Source: Oscillospiraceae bacterium
Lineage (GTDB): Bacteria > Bacillota > Clostridia > Oscillospirales > Ruminococcaceae
Length of the DNA: 28,984 nt
Direction of reading: 5' to 3'
Assembly: GCA_016303195.1 (NCBI GenBank)
Contig: JAEDMD010000002.1
Span: forward strand, 1-28,984
Made by a program: the position numbers and the translations under genes
Part shown: positions 7,420 to 13,963 of the stretch, piece by piece
Layout: every line of letters starts with the position of its first letter
Numbering within the stretch: position 1 is the first letter of the stretch
The notes under the pieces: generated by a model
The model's database searches: none
What the model was told of the DNA's origin: nothing
Seen by the model: the letters and a program-made list of their open reading frames with translations, nothing else

Positions 7420-8653
7420 ACTCATCAAATTTGCAGCTGTTCTCAAGTTCATCAACGGTCTCAACTACGGTGCTGATTCACTGAAGGACATCTGTAGCTA
7501 CATCACTGACGAGACTAAAACTAATGGCGGCAAGCTTATAGCTACGCAGGGATGCTCTTCTGAACATCCTGTTGACGATATGCTTACTAACAAGCGTCTT
7601 CACAACAAAACTCACGGAAAGCAGTATGAGCACTTCGTGCTTGCACCGTGCCCTAATGGGGCGGACAAATCACCTGAAGAGGTGCTTAAAGCAGTAAGGG
7701 AGATCGTTGCTACGGTTTTTCCCGAAAATATGGCGGTAATCACCGTTCACACGGACACTAAGGTCGTCCATGCACATACGGTGCTGGATGCTGTCAATGC
7801 AGTGACAGGACACAAGTTCTCACAGAGTCCAAGTGACCTTAACAGAGTCAAGCAGAAAGCTAACAATATCCTCAAGAAGCACGGATTTGAGATAATCACA
7901 GCAAGTGCCAATGAGTTTGTTGATCATACAGACCACTCTAACGAGGTGGGCTTCGATTTCCTTGAACTGGATGAGTCACAGTTTTTAACTGAAATAGCCA
8001 TGCCTGAAGTCTCAGGTTATATCGCTGATAGCGGCTTCGATGATGTTTATAATACATTGAGGCTGCGAGAAAACATTTCAAACTATCTTAAAGGAGACAA
8101 TAATATGAATAATCAGAACCAGTATGCAGCAGACACACAGACAATCCGGGAGCAGGCTGCTCCAACATCCGATTTCAGAGGCACTCGTATGAGTATCTAT
8201 GCACCGGCAAGCCCTCAGGCACAGCCCTTTGCAAATCAGAAACCGGTACCGGAGGTCCTTCCACAGGCAGTTCCTGCCAACAACGGCTGCGTACCTGCTA
8301 TGCAGCAGCCACAGGGATATTCTATGCCAACAGCTACAGCTGATTGTGTTTCCGCACAGGTTGAAACAACAATAAATAGCTATCCTAATACCAATGTGGT
8401 CACAGGTCCCACATTTCGTATCAAGGGTACGCCTGAATCTAACCTTGCTGGACTCAACGAACTCGTTAGCGAGACCGCAGCATATGCTAAGGAACACCAG
8501 CCTGAGGCAGCCAAACTGGCACTTGCCATGCAGCAGTACGGTCAGCAGAACGGCTTCCCATCGAATGTGTCGGTCTATGCCGGACCTATCTTCGACATTG
8601 ATCTGACAGGCGGTATGTATCCGCCACTGCCTGAATATGATGGCAACAAGTAA
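7412..8653 (+). CDS. MOBP-type relaxase with a long Gln/Pro-rich C-terminal region
   Basis: The start is ATG 7412, 9 nt after GAGGAGG (7396-7402). Residues 1-~200 match the relaxase/mobilization nuclease family: a Tyr in CSYITDETKTNGGKL (Tyr30, candidate nicking residue), EHFVLAPCPN, and the metal-binding motif HTDTKVVHAHTV (His113, His120, His122). It would nick oriT and pilot the strand into a recipient through a type IV secretion system supplied elsewhere. From residue 232 the character changes abruptly to a Gln/Pro/Ala-rich segment and a short ordered tail ending DLTGGMYPPLPEYDGNK. That change coincides with an internal, in-frame start with its own ribosome-binding site (8105). No helicase or primase domain follows, so the relaxase part is short. 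Confidence 0.8.
   Translation: MNKLIKFAAVLKFINGLNYGADSLKDICSYITDETKTNGGKLIATQGCSSEHPVDDMLTNKRLHNKTHGKQYEHFVLAPCPNGADKSPEEVLKAVREIVATVFPENMAVITVHTDTKVVHAHTVLDAVNAVTGHKFSQSPSDLNRVKQKANNILKKHGFEIITASANEFVDHTDHSNEVGFDFLELDESQFLTEIAMPEVSGYIADSGFDDVYNTLRLRENISNYLKGDNNMNNQNQYAADTQTIREQAAPTSDFRGTRMSIYAPASPQAQPFANQKPVPEVLPQAVPANNGCVPAMQQPQGYSMPTATADCVSAQVETTINSYPNTNVVTGPTFRIKGTPESNLAGLNELVSETAAYAKEHQPEAAKLALAMQQYGQQNGFPSNVSVYAGPIFDIDLTGGMYPPLPEYDGNK
8105..8653 (+). CDS. Possible internal-start product: Gln/Pro-rich 182-residue protein nested in the relaxase
   Basis: ATG 8105 lies in frame inside the relaxase gene and is preceded by AAAGGAG (8090-8096) at 8-nt spacing, as good as any ribosome-binding site in the element. 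The predicted product (MNNQNQYAADTQ...) is low-complexity and Gln/Pro/Ala-rich to about residue 100, then has a more ordered tail. Nested in-frame products are known in mobilization genes (mobA/repB of RSF1010). It could also be a fossil of two genes fused by loss of a stop. Function unknown. Confidence 0.4.
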   Translation: MNNQNQYAADTQTIREQAAPTSDFRGTRMSIYAPASPQAQPFANQKPVPEVLPQAVPANNGCVPAMQQPQGYSMPTATADCVSAQVETTINSYPNTNVVTGPTFRIKGTPESNLAGLNELVSETAAYAKEHQPEAAKLALAMQQYGQQNGFPSNVSVYAGPIFDIDLTGGMYPPLPEYDGNK

Positions 8654-8662
8654 TAATTGTGA

Positions 8663-8680
8663 GGCTCCCTTCGGGGAGCC
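8663..8680 (+). other. Hairpin after the relaxase gene
   Basis: GGCTCCC, TTCG, GGGAGCC: a perfect 7-bp stem with a tetraloop, 10 nt past the relaxase stop. It is followed only by a pyrimidine-rich stretch, so termination would be partial at best. Confidence 0.5.
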
Positions 8681-8755
8681 GACTCTTACTTCTATTATAC
8701 TTGAATTATATGAGCAGGTCAATAGTACTGCCACTAAATCTAAGGAGGAATTTTT

Positions 8756-9043
8756 ATGACATCGGAAAGAAAAGCAGAGCTTGCTAAACAGCTTGTTTCA
8801 ATCATATTTGAACTTACATCGGCTGGAGAGGTGCCGACTGATGTAATGCCTGAACAGCAGCCCAAGAAACCTGTTGAGATGCTCACACTTAAGGAGAGCT
8901 TAGATATTATACCGGGTTTATCAATGCATACACTTCGTCAGCTTGTTCTTCAGGGCAAGATAAAAAGTGTGAGATGTGGTGCGGGCGTTCGAGGAAAGAT
9001 TCTCATAGCAAAGAATGAACTTTTAAGCTACTTTGAATCATGA
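8756..9043 (+). CDS. Excisionase-like small DNA-binding protein
   Basis: ATG 8756 follows AAGGAGG (8742-8748). In the 95-residue product the C-terminal half (LTLKESLDIIPGLSMHTLRQLVLQGKIKSVRCGAGVRGKILIAKNELLSYFES) is a helix-turn-helix of the excisionase/MerR-like type found in Xis proteins and recombination directionality factors. The N-terminal ~45 residues are a helix and a Pro-rich linker. It sits just before the integrase, the usual place for xis, and probably controls excision. The family is diverse, so a plain regulator cannot be excluded. Confidence 0.7.
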   Translation: MTSERKAELAKQLVSIIFELTSAGEVPTDVMPEQQPKKPVEMLTLKESLDIIPGLSMHTLRQLVLQGKIKSVRCGAGVRGKILIAKNELLSYFES

Positions 9044-9050
9044 AATAACG

Positions 9051-9072
9051 TGACCTGCCGAAAGGCAGGTCA
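9051..9072 (+). other. Hairpin between the xis-like and integrase genes
   Basis: TGACCTGCC, GAAA, GGCAGGTCA: a perfect 9-bp stem with a GNRA tetraloop, followed by TATTTATATTT. It could act as a weak terminator or attenuator that lowers integrase expression relative to the upstream genes. It ends ~12 nt before the integrase ribosome-binding site (GGAGGGA, 9084-9090). Confidence 0.5.
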
Positions 9073-9095
9073 TATTTATATTTGGAGGGAAATAT

Positions 9096-10286
9096 ATGGC
9101 TACTATTAAAAAACGCGGCGACAGCTACTCCATAAGAGTGAGCTGTGGCTATAACAGCAAAGGCAAACAGATGATACAGTCTATGACATGGAAGCCCGAG
9201 CCAGGCATGACATCCAAGCAGATCGAGAAGGAGGTCAACAGGCAGGCTGTCATGTTTGAGGAAGCCTGCAACAAGGGCTATCAGAGCAAGGCGATAAAGT
9301 TTGAGGTGTTTGCCGAGCAGTGGTTTGAGGAGTATGCAAAGCCGAACCTCAGAAACACTACATACGAGCGGATGCTTCAGCTCAGGGGCAGGATATACCC
9401 AGCACTTGGTCACATGAGAATGGACAAGATAACCCCGAGGCAGATACAGGCATTCGTCAATTCTCTTTCGAGAGAGGGCGCGAATGAACGCACGGGAAAG
9501 CCTCTCGCGCCGAAGACCATTCGTCATAACCTGAGCTTCGTGTCCGATGTTTTTAGCTATGCCGTGAAAATGGGTGTGGTGAACGACAATCCATGCACAA
9601 AGGTAACGTTGCCGAAGAACAATCAGGCGGAGAAGAAGATATACACTCCTGAACAGGTGCAGCGATTCCTCACACTGCTGAACAATGAACCTTTGAAGTA
9701 CCGCACATTCTTCAACCTAATGATATTCAGCGGTTTCCGCCGTGGTGAGATGTTAGGACTTGAATGGAAAGATGTGGACTTTGAGAACAATATCATCAGC
9801 GTCCGCAGAACAAGCAACTACACAGGCAGAAAGGGAACGTACACCGATACCACCAAGACAAAGAAGTCCCAGAGAACGCTGAAATTTCCGCAGGAGATAA
9901 TGGATATGCTCCGTGAATATAAGGACGAACAGGATATGCAGGCTCTCAAATGCGGTGACAAGTGGGTTGAGACCGACAGGCTATACACAAAGTGGAACGG
10001 ACTGCCAATGCAGAACGGCACTCCGTACTTCTGGCTCGGTGAATTCTGTGAGAAGCACGACCTTCCGTTCTATGGATTACATAGTTTCAGACACTTGTTC
10101 GCTTCACTTCTCGTCAACCAGGGCGTAGACATCGTGACTGTTTCGGGAGCGTTAGGACATTCGACTGTTTCTACAACAAGTAATATTTACTGTCATATGT
10201 TGGAAGAAGCACAGGCGAAAGTCTCAGAAGCAGTCAGTGCAGCACTTGATTTTTCAGGCAATAAAAAGGAGCCGGGAGGTGAATAA
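9096..10286 (+). CDS. int: Tyrosine recombinase (site-specific integrase)
   Basis: A 396-residue phage/Tn916-type integrase. The N-terminal ~60 residues (MATIKKRGDSYSIRVSCGYN) resemble the arm-binding AP2-like domain, residues ~67-165 the SAM-like core-binding domain, and 180-385 the catalytic domain. Catalytic residues are visible: Arg215 in SGFRRGEM, His329 and Arg332 in LHSFRH, His355 in LGHST, and Tyr365 in SNIYCHM. It catalyses integration and, with the upstream xis-like protein, excision. The stop codon lies inside the terminator hairpin. Its 3' end points at tRNA-Glu ~120 bp away, which fits integration into the 3' end of that tRNA gene. Confidence 0.95.
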   Translation: MATIKKRGDSYSIRVSCGYNSKGKQMIQSMTWKPEPGMTSKQIEKEVNRQAVMFEEACNKGYQSKAIKFEVFAEQWFEEYAKPNLRNTTYERMLQLRGRIYPALGHMRMDKITPRQIQAFVNSLSREGANERTGKPLAPKTIRHNLSFVSDVFSYAVKMGVVNDNPCTKVTLPKNNQAEKKIYTPEQVQRFLTLLNNEPLKYRTFFNLMIFSGFRRGEMLGLEWKDVDFENNIISVRRTSNYTGRKGTYTDTTKTKKSQRTLKFPQEIMDMLREYKDEQDMQALKCGDKWVETDRLYTKWNGLPMQNGTPYFWLGEFCEKHDLPFYGLHSFRHLFASLLVNQGVDIVTVSGALGHSTVSTTSNIYCHMLEEAQAKVSEAVSAALDFSGNKKEPGGE

Positions 10287-10314
10287 CCTCCGGCTCTGAA
10301 AACGACGTTTTTTT
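10268..10314 (+). terminator. Terminator overlapping the integrase stop codon
   Basis: GAGCCGGGAGGT (10269-10280) pairs with ACCTCCGGCTC (10286-10296) with one bulged base. Seven T follow at 10308-10314 after an 11-nt gap, so this is a plausible but not ideal intrinsic terminator. Confidence 0.6.
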
Positions 10315-10362
10315 GAAATAAAGAACAAACAAAGAACAAATTGCATTTTTACGGATAAAAAG

Positions 10363-10402
10363 AAATTCGCAAATGGCGATATACCGTCATTTGCGAATTT
10401 TT
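10363..10402. terminator. Bidirectional terminator between integrase and tRNA genes
   Basis: AAATTCGCAAATG (10363-10375) and CATTTGCGAATTT (10388-10400) form a 13-bp perfect stem. A T-run follows on the + strand, and TTTCTTTTTAT follows on the - strand, where it would end the tRNA transcript. Confidence 0.85.
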
Positions 10403-10409
10403 CGTTAAG

Positions 10410-10481
10410 TGACCCGTACGGGAATTGAACCCATGATTCCGCCGTGAAAGGGCGATGTCTTAACCTCTTGACCAACGGGCC
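10410..10481 (-). tRNA. tRNA-Glu (anticodon TTC)
   Basis: The reverse strand folds as a cloverleaf: acceptor GGCCCGT with ACGGGTC, D-arm with GGTCAAGAGG, anticodon loop CTTTCAC (TTC, Glu) on a TCGCC/GGCGG stem, and T-arm with GGTTCAATTCC. Discriminator A is at 10410; CCA is not encoded. The 3' end faces the integrase, making this the probable attachment site of the element. Confidence 0.93.
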
Positions 10482-10486
10482 ATATA

Positions 10487-10563
10487 TGGTAGCGGCAGTA
10501 GGATTTGAACCAACGACCAATCGGGTATGAACCGAGTACTCTAGCCAACTGAGCTATGCCGCC
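10487..10563 (-). tRNA. tRNA-Met (anticodon CAT)
   Basis: The reverse-strand cloverleaf has acceptor GGCGGCA with TGCCGCT, D-loop AGTTGGCTAGAG, anticodon loop TTCATAC (CAT), T-loop GGTTCAAATCC and an encoded CCA (10487-10489). The acceptor and D-arm fit elongator Met; the initiator pattern of three G-C pairs is absent. tRNA-Ile with modified CAT is a less likely alternative. It shares a transcript with tRNA-Glu 5 bp downstream. Confidence 0.92.
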
Positions 10564-10601
10564 ATTTTTATGTCGGAGCTATCAGCCCTGCGACTTTATA
10601 T

Positions 10602-10630
10602 ATTATAATACAAAAGCTGTGAATTGTCAA
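10602..10630 (-). promoter_or_regulatory. Consensus promoter of the tRNA-Met/tRNA-Glu operon
   Basis: On the reverse strand TTGACA (10625-10630) is followed by 17 nt and TATAAT (10602-10607): a perfect -35 and -10 with ideal spacing, about 40 bp before tRNA-Met. Confidence 0.9.
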
Positions 10631-10723
10631 TAGGATTTTTCAAAAAAATTCAGATTTGTAACAAATGATAATTTGCTGACTGAATTTTCAATAGCGTCTG
10701 TCTAAATATAACAAAGAAAGACT

Positions 10724-10818
10724 TTGTAGGGACGGCCAATGGCCGTCCTCAAACCCATGTACACATAAGATAAACGTTTTTTTCATGTATGTTCGGGCGG
10801 ATAATATCTGTCCCTACA
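10724..10818. repeat. Dispersed palindromic repeat with GTAGGGAC termini
   Basis: Begins TTGTAGGGACGGCC and ends GTCCCTACAA, so the ends are inverted repeats. Inside is the palindrome GGACGGCCAATGGCCGTCC. The stretch from GTAGGGACGG to about 10791 is repeated in inverted orientation at 13782-13858. Nothing else is seen in the 10564-10883 gap apart from the tRNA promoter and a terminator. Confidence 0.8.
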
Positions 10819-10844
10819 ATGTGATTGAGGGAAAAGCAAAGTGA

Positions 10845-10886
10845 TACAAAAAAGCGGTTGACATTTTCAATTGTCAGCCGCTTTTA
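10845..10886 (-). terminator. Terminator of the XRE regulator gene
   Basis: AAAGCGGTTGACA (10851-10863) pairs with TGTCAGCCGCTTT (10872-10884) with one mismatch. On the reverse strand it is followed by a T-run (A-run at 10848-10853) and overlaps the stop codon. Confidence 0.75.
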
Positions 10887-11219
10887 TAATTCGTTGATAT
10901 TTTTTAGTATCAGCCTTGCGAATTTTATAAAGGTCTGTCTTTTGGCAGGCGAGAGGTCACTTATTTCAGTTTCGAGGGCGCTTAATATCCTGCTGTCACT
11001 GTCGATCTCGTCAAGTATCAGGTAATCAAGGCTCACATCGAGGACATTGCTCACCTTTACTGCTGTTTCAAGGGAAAGACTTTTCGTTCCACGCTCGATA
11101 TGTGCGATATAGCTTACGGAAATATCGCATTTTTCGGCAAATTGTTCACGTGTCATACCCAATTTTAAACGCTTTTCCTTTATTTTTTCTCCAACAAGAT
11201 AATAATCAATTGTCAGCAT
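10884..11219 (-). CDS. XRE-family helix-turn-helix regulator
   Basis: A ~111-residue Cro/CI-type regulator. The HTH spans VGEKIKEKRLKLGMTREQFAEKCDISVSYIAHIERGTKSLSLETAVKVSNVLDVSLDYL, with the ERGTKSLSLET recognition-turn pattern typical of the family. The C-terminal ~40 residues form a helix pair. The start is ATG 11219, with GGTGA 5 nt upstream; a GTG at 11228 is possible but sits too close to its AGGA. It is divergent from a membrane/coiled-coil gene whose promoter carries a GTATCA-N5-TGATAT palindrome, a candidate site for this regulator. Confidence 0.85.
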   Translation of the reverse strand: MLTIDYYLVGEKIKEKRLKLGMTREQFAEKCDISVSYIAHIERGTKSLSLETAVKVSNVLDVSLDYLILDEIDSDSRILSALETEISDLSPAKRQTFIKFARLILKNINEL

Positions 11220-11290
11220 ATTTTTCACCGTCCTAAAATAACATTATACATTATGCACAATAAAAATGAAATATTCTGTAGATTCCATCA

Positions 11291-11320
11291 TTGACTTATA
11301 GTATCATTATATGATATAAT
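11291..11320 (+). promoter_or_regulatory. Promoter with embedded palindrome upstream of the coiled-coil membrane gene
   Basis: TTGACT (11291-11296), an 18-nt spacer, TATAAT (11315-11320) with TGA immediately before it. The spacer holds GTATCA-TTATA-TGATAT, an imperfect inverted repeat placed to act as an operator. Confidence 0.6.
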
Positions 11321-11367
11321 ATTGGAAAGTAAACAGCTTGGGCTGGAATTTAAGGAGGAATTATTTT

Positions 11368-12306
11368 ATGGCTGATGAAATTAAAAGAGAAGCGTTAATA
11401 ATCTATCTGGAAAATCTCAGGCTTTTAGAAAGTGCAATTGATAGTGACAAAAAGAGAGAACATAATTTGAAATATGCATTGACAAAACTCGTTTTTGATG
11501 AAAAGCCACCTATTGAACCACAAATACCGCCAAAACCGCAACTTAATAAAAAGTCTGTTTTATTTTTTATCGGTGCTGGAGTATTAGCATTATTAGCATA
11601 TTATTTTGTTGAACTGACGGATTCAGGTCTTATAGAAGGACTACTTGTTGGGGGATTAGCTTTGTTAGTGATTGGGTATTTACTTTTGATGGGGCTTATT
11701 TTTGGAGCATCGGATTTAAGTAGTTATGTGGAAAAAAAGAAAAATTACAATTTTGCAGTTTCTCAATACCCTCAATCAAAATCCAATTATGACCAAAAAC
11801 TTGATAGTTATAATAAGAGAAAGGCTTCTGAAACATAAAGAATAGCACAAGGCAAGGCAAAGATCAATGAACTGCTTCACAGCTTAGAAATTGAAAGACA
11901 TTCTTTTGAAAATGAACTTTCACAAGCGTATAACCTCAATATTATACCATTACAGTTTAGAAATATCGAAGGAATTTACTATCTTTACGACTATATGTCA
12001 ACCAGTAATGAAAGTTTATCATCTGCACTTCTGCAATCCAATCTTGAAGCAATAAAAGAAAAGCTGGATGAAATGATAAATCTACAACAGGAACTTATTA
12101 TTAGGCAGGTACAGACAAATGATATGCTTCTTGAAAATAATACCAGAACTATGCAGCAACTTCAAATAATAGAGCAGAATTCAGCACATATTCGTGATTA
12201 TGCAGAGATAAGTGCGATAAACAGCAGAAACGCAATGTTAATGCAAAAGGAACAGCTTGAGTATCAGAAAGCCGATTACTGGGCTAAGGCTCTGAAACTT
12301 TATTAA
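11368..12306 (+). pseudogene. Membrane-anchored coiled-coil protein interrupted by an in-frame TAA
   Basis: ATG 11368 follows AAGGAGG (11352-11358). The reading frame runs to 12306 except for one TAA at 11836-11838. Both sides read as one protein: an N-terminal helical region (MADEIKREALIIYLENLRLL), two hydrophobic segments at ~60-115, a Lys-rich helix ending KRKASET, then (after the stop) RIAQGKAKINELLHSLEIE, the segment NIIPLQFRNIEGIYYLYDYMSTS, and a long C-terminal coiled coil. Full length would be ~312 residues. I recall the IPLQFRN...IYYLYDY pattern from unassigned Clostridia proteins. A single base change explains the stop; there is no sign of recoding. An internal start at 11995 seems a by-product, as it lacks a ribosome-binding site. 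Function unknown. Confidence 0.75.
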
Positions 12307-12325
12307 TCAAAGCAAATAAATATAA

Positions 12326-12350
12326 TGGCGCACTGTTAAAGTGCGCCAAT
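12326..12350. terminator. Hairpin between convergent genes (probable terminator)
   Basis: TGGCGCACT (12326-12334), 5-nt loop, AGTGCGCCA (12340-12348) is a 9-bp perfect stem between the coiled-coil gene and the spoVAE stop at 12353. Flanking T-runs are short on both sides, so its strength is uncertain. Confidence 0.6.
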
Positions 12351-12352
12351 TC

Positions 12353-12715
12353 TCATTCCCTCTCCTTCGTCCTGAACAAAAGTGAAACACCAAGCCCGAA
12401 CAGGAGGGCGGCGGTCACTCCGCCTGCTGAGGCTGTCAGGCCGCCTGTGAATATACCAAGTATGCCGTCACGTCCGACGGCTTTTCTTATGCCCTCAGCA
12501 AGAAGATGGCCGAATCCCGTAAGCGGTACAGTTGCCCCTGCCCCTGCAAATTCCGCTAAAGGCTCATATATCCCCAATGCCGAAAGTATCACTCCTGCCA
12601 CCACGTAGCCTGTCAGTATCCGTGCAGGTGTCAGCTTTGTGAAGTCGATGAGGATTTGTCCCACGGCGCATATCGCTCCGCCGATAAGAAATGCTTTCAG
12701 TAGCTCCATTGTCAT
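12353..12715 (-). CDS. spoVAE: Stage V sporulation protein AE (SpoVAE)
   Basis: A 120-residue integral membrane protein: MTMELLKAFLIGGAICAVGQ, then ILTGYVVAGVILSALGIYEPL, then AGATVPLTGFGHLLAEGIRKAV, then a Gly-rich last membrane segment (ILGIFTGGLTASAGGVTAALLFGLGVSLLF). Length and motifs match SpoVAE, part of the SpoVA complex that moves Ca2+-dipicolinic acid into the forespore and out at germination. The start is ATG 12715, sharing its A with the spoVAD TAA, with AAGGAG upstream; an open extension to 12904 runs through spoVAD and is not coding. It sits in the inner forespore membrane and is expected under forespore sigma-G control, though I could not find a clear sigma-G promoter. Confidence 0.9.
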   Translation of the reverse strand: MTMELLKAFLIGGAICAVGQILIDFTKLTPARILTGYVVAGVILSALGIYEPLAEFAGAGATVPLTGFGHLLAEGIRKAVGRDGILGIFTGGLTASAGGVTAALLFGLGVSLLFRTKERE

Positions 12716-13725
12716 TAGTTCTCCTTTCTCAGATGTACAAGATGGGCGATGGATGGTATCGAACTGCCCTGCTGAACGGATGTGGGCGACATCAGCGCTC
12801 CCGTTGCCGCAAAGAGTATATTTTCTGCACCGCCGTTTTCGAGCATCGGTATGAAATATCCGCAGAGTACGCTTGCACTGCATCCGCATCCCGAACCGCC
12901 GCAATGCGTATCCTGTGTCTCGCAGTCGAATATCATCTCTCCGCAGTCATGGTGCTGTGCTGTGATGTCAATGCCCTGCTTCAGCAATATCTCCTTCACC
13001 AGTCTGCTTCCGACCTTGCCAAGATCGCCTGTGACTATGCAGTCATAATCTTCGGGAACTGTTCCTGTTGCAGTGAGATATCGTTTTATCGTCTCGGCGG
13101 CGGCAGGTGCCATTGCACTTCCCATGTTGGTCATGTCGGTTATTCCCATGTCTGCGATCGTTCCGATACATCCGCCGACTACACGGACTTTTCCACGCTC
13201 CGAAAGTATGACTGCTCCCGATGCTGTACAAGTCCATTGTGATGTTGGTGTGCGCTGTCCGCCATATTCCAGAGGTGTGCGGAACTGCCTTTCCGCTGTT
13301 GAAAAATGTGACGATGTGACTGCGGCAGTCCGATCTGCACTGCCTGATTCAGCAAGAAGCGCCGCTATTATCATTCCCTCCGCCATAGTTGAACACGCTC
13401 CGTATATTCCCAGAAATGGTATTCCAAGTTCACGCAGTCCGTATGCCGAGCCGATGCACTGATTAAGCAGGTCGCCCGAACATATAACGTCAATGTCCTC
13501 CTTGTATATGTCTGCTTTGCGTATCGCTATGCTCACTGCTTCAAGCTGGAACTGACTTTCCGCCTGTTCCCATGTCTGCTTGCCGAAATGCCCGTCCGTT
13601 ATCACTTCATCGAAATATTTTCCAAGCGGGCCGTCGCCTTCCTTTTTTCCGACTACCGATGAACAGCTTTCGATGCAGATTTTTTTGTCAAGAGTAAATA
13701 TTCCCTGTGATGCTGTTCCTGCCAT
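12715..13725 (-). CDS. spoVAD: Stage V sporulation protein AD (SpoVAD), thiolase-fold DPA-binding protein
   Basis: 336 residues, the usual SpoVAD length. Visible family features are the KTWEQAESQFQLEA-like segment (here KQTWEQAESQFQLEA), GDLLNQCIGSAYGLRELGIPFLGIYGACSTMAEG with the thiolase-like Cys, SSHFSTAERQFRTPLEYGGQRTPTSQWT, and the Cys/Gly-rich CGGSGCGCSASVLCGYF. SpoVAD is the soluble subunit that binds dipicolinic acid for the SpoVA channel. It overlaps spoVAE by one base. The usual upstream partner spoVAC is absent: upstream come a dispersed repeat, a parS site and a divergent ATPase gene. Confidence 0.95.
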   Translation of the reverse strand: MAGTASQGIFTLDKKICIESCSSVVGKKEGDGPLGKYFDEVITDGHFGKQTWEQAESQFQLEAVSIAIRKADIYKEDIDVICSGDLLNQCIGSAYGLRELGIPFLGIYGACSTMAEGMIIAALLAESGSADRTAAVTSSHFSTAERQFRTPLEYGGQRTPTSQWTCTASGAVILSERGKVRVVGGCIGTIADMGITDMTNMGSAMAPAAAETIKRYLTATGTVPEDYDCIVTGDLGKVGSRLVKEILLKQGIDITAQHHDCGEMIFDCETQDTHCGGSGCGCSASVLCGYFIPMLENGGAENILFAATGALMSPTSVQQGSSIPSIAHLVHLRKEN

Positions 13726-13781
13726 TATCTATCACTTCTCCTTTGGTTTAGCTGTTAGCCATTAGCTGAACATAATTAAAA

Positions 13782-13858
13782 TAAACCGATCATGAAAAAC
13801 ATATCGTTTATCTTGTGTGTACATGGGTCTGAGGACGGCCAATGGCCGTCCCTACACG
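13782..13858. repeat. Dispersed palindromic repeat, inverted copy of 10724-10791
   Basis: Contains GTGTACATGGGTCTGAGG followed by GGACGGCCAATGGCCGTCC and CCTAC. Its reverse complement aligns with 10726-10791 over about 65-75 bp with few differences, including the CCCATGTACACA and AAGATAAACG segments outside the palindrome. The two copies face each other across 3 kb. Confidence 0.8.
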
Positions 13859-13892
13859 TTGATTCATTACTTTCTGTTCGGCTTATAAAAAT

Positions 13893-13908
13893 TGTTCCAC
13901 GTGAAACA
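13893..13908. promoter_or_regulatory. parS chromosome-partition site
   Basis: TGTTCCACGTGAAACA matches the 16-bp Bacillus subtilis parS site (Spo0J/ParB-binding) exactly, as I know it. It lies between spoVAD and the ATPase, in the ATPase leader. parS sites cluster near oriC, so the window is probably origin-proximal (inference). Confidence 0.85.
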
Positions 13909-13963
13909 TATTTTATTCATCGGCGGCATATTCTTTAGAGACATTACTCGAAAGGATGAGATT

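Noticed and set aside
8078-8734. 218-codon open frame on the reverse strand opposite the relaxase C-terminal region
   Set aside because: No ribosome-binding site, Cys/Ile-rich implausible composition, and fully opposite a frame with protein-like sequence.
10564-10883. Possible insertion sequence around the GTAGGG repeats
   Set aside because: No transposase ORF and only ~95 bp; best called a dispersed non-coding repeat.
12716-12904. N-terminal extension of spoVAE
   Set aside because: It lies inside spoVAD; the ATG at 12715 has its own ribosome-binding site and gives the normal SpoVAE length.
13892-13963. Earlier start of the P-type ATPase (MFHVKH...)
   Set aside because: The codons read through the parS site and no ribosome-binding site precedes them.
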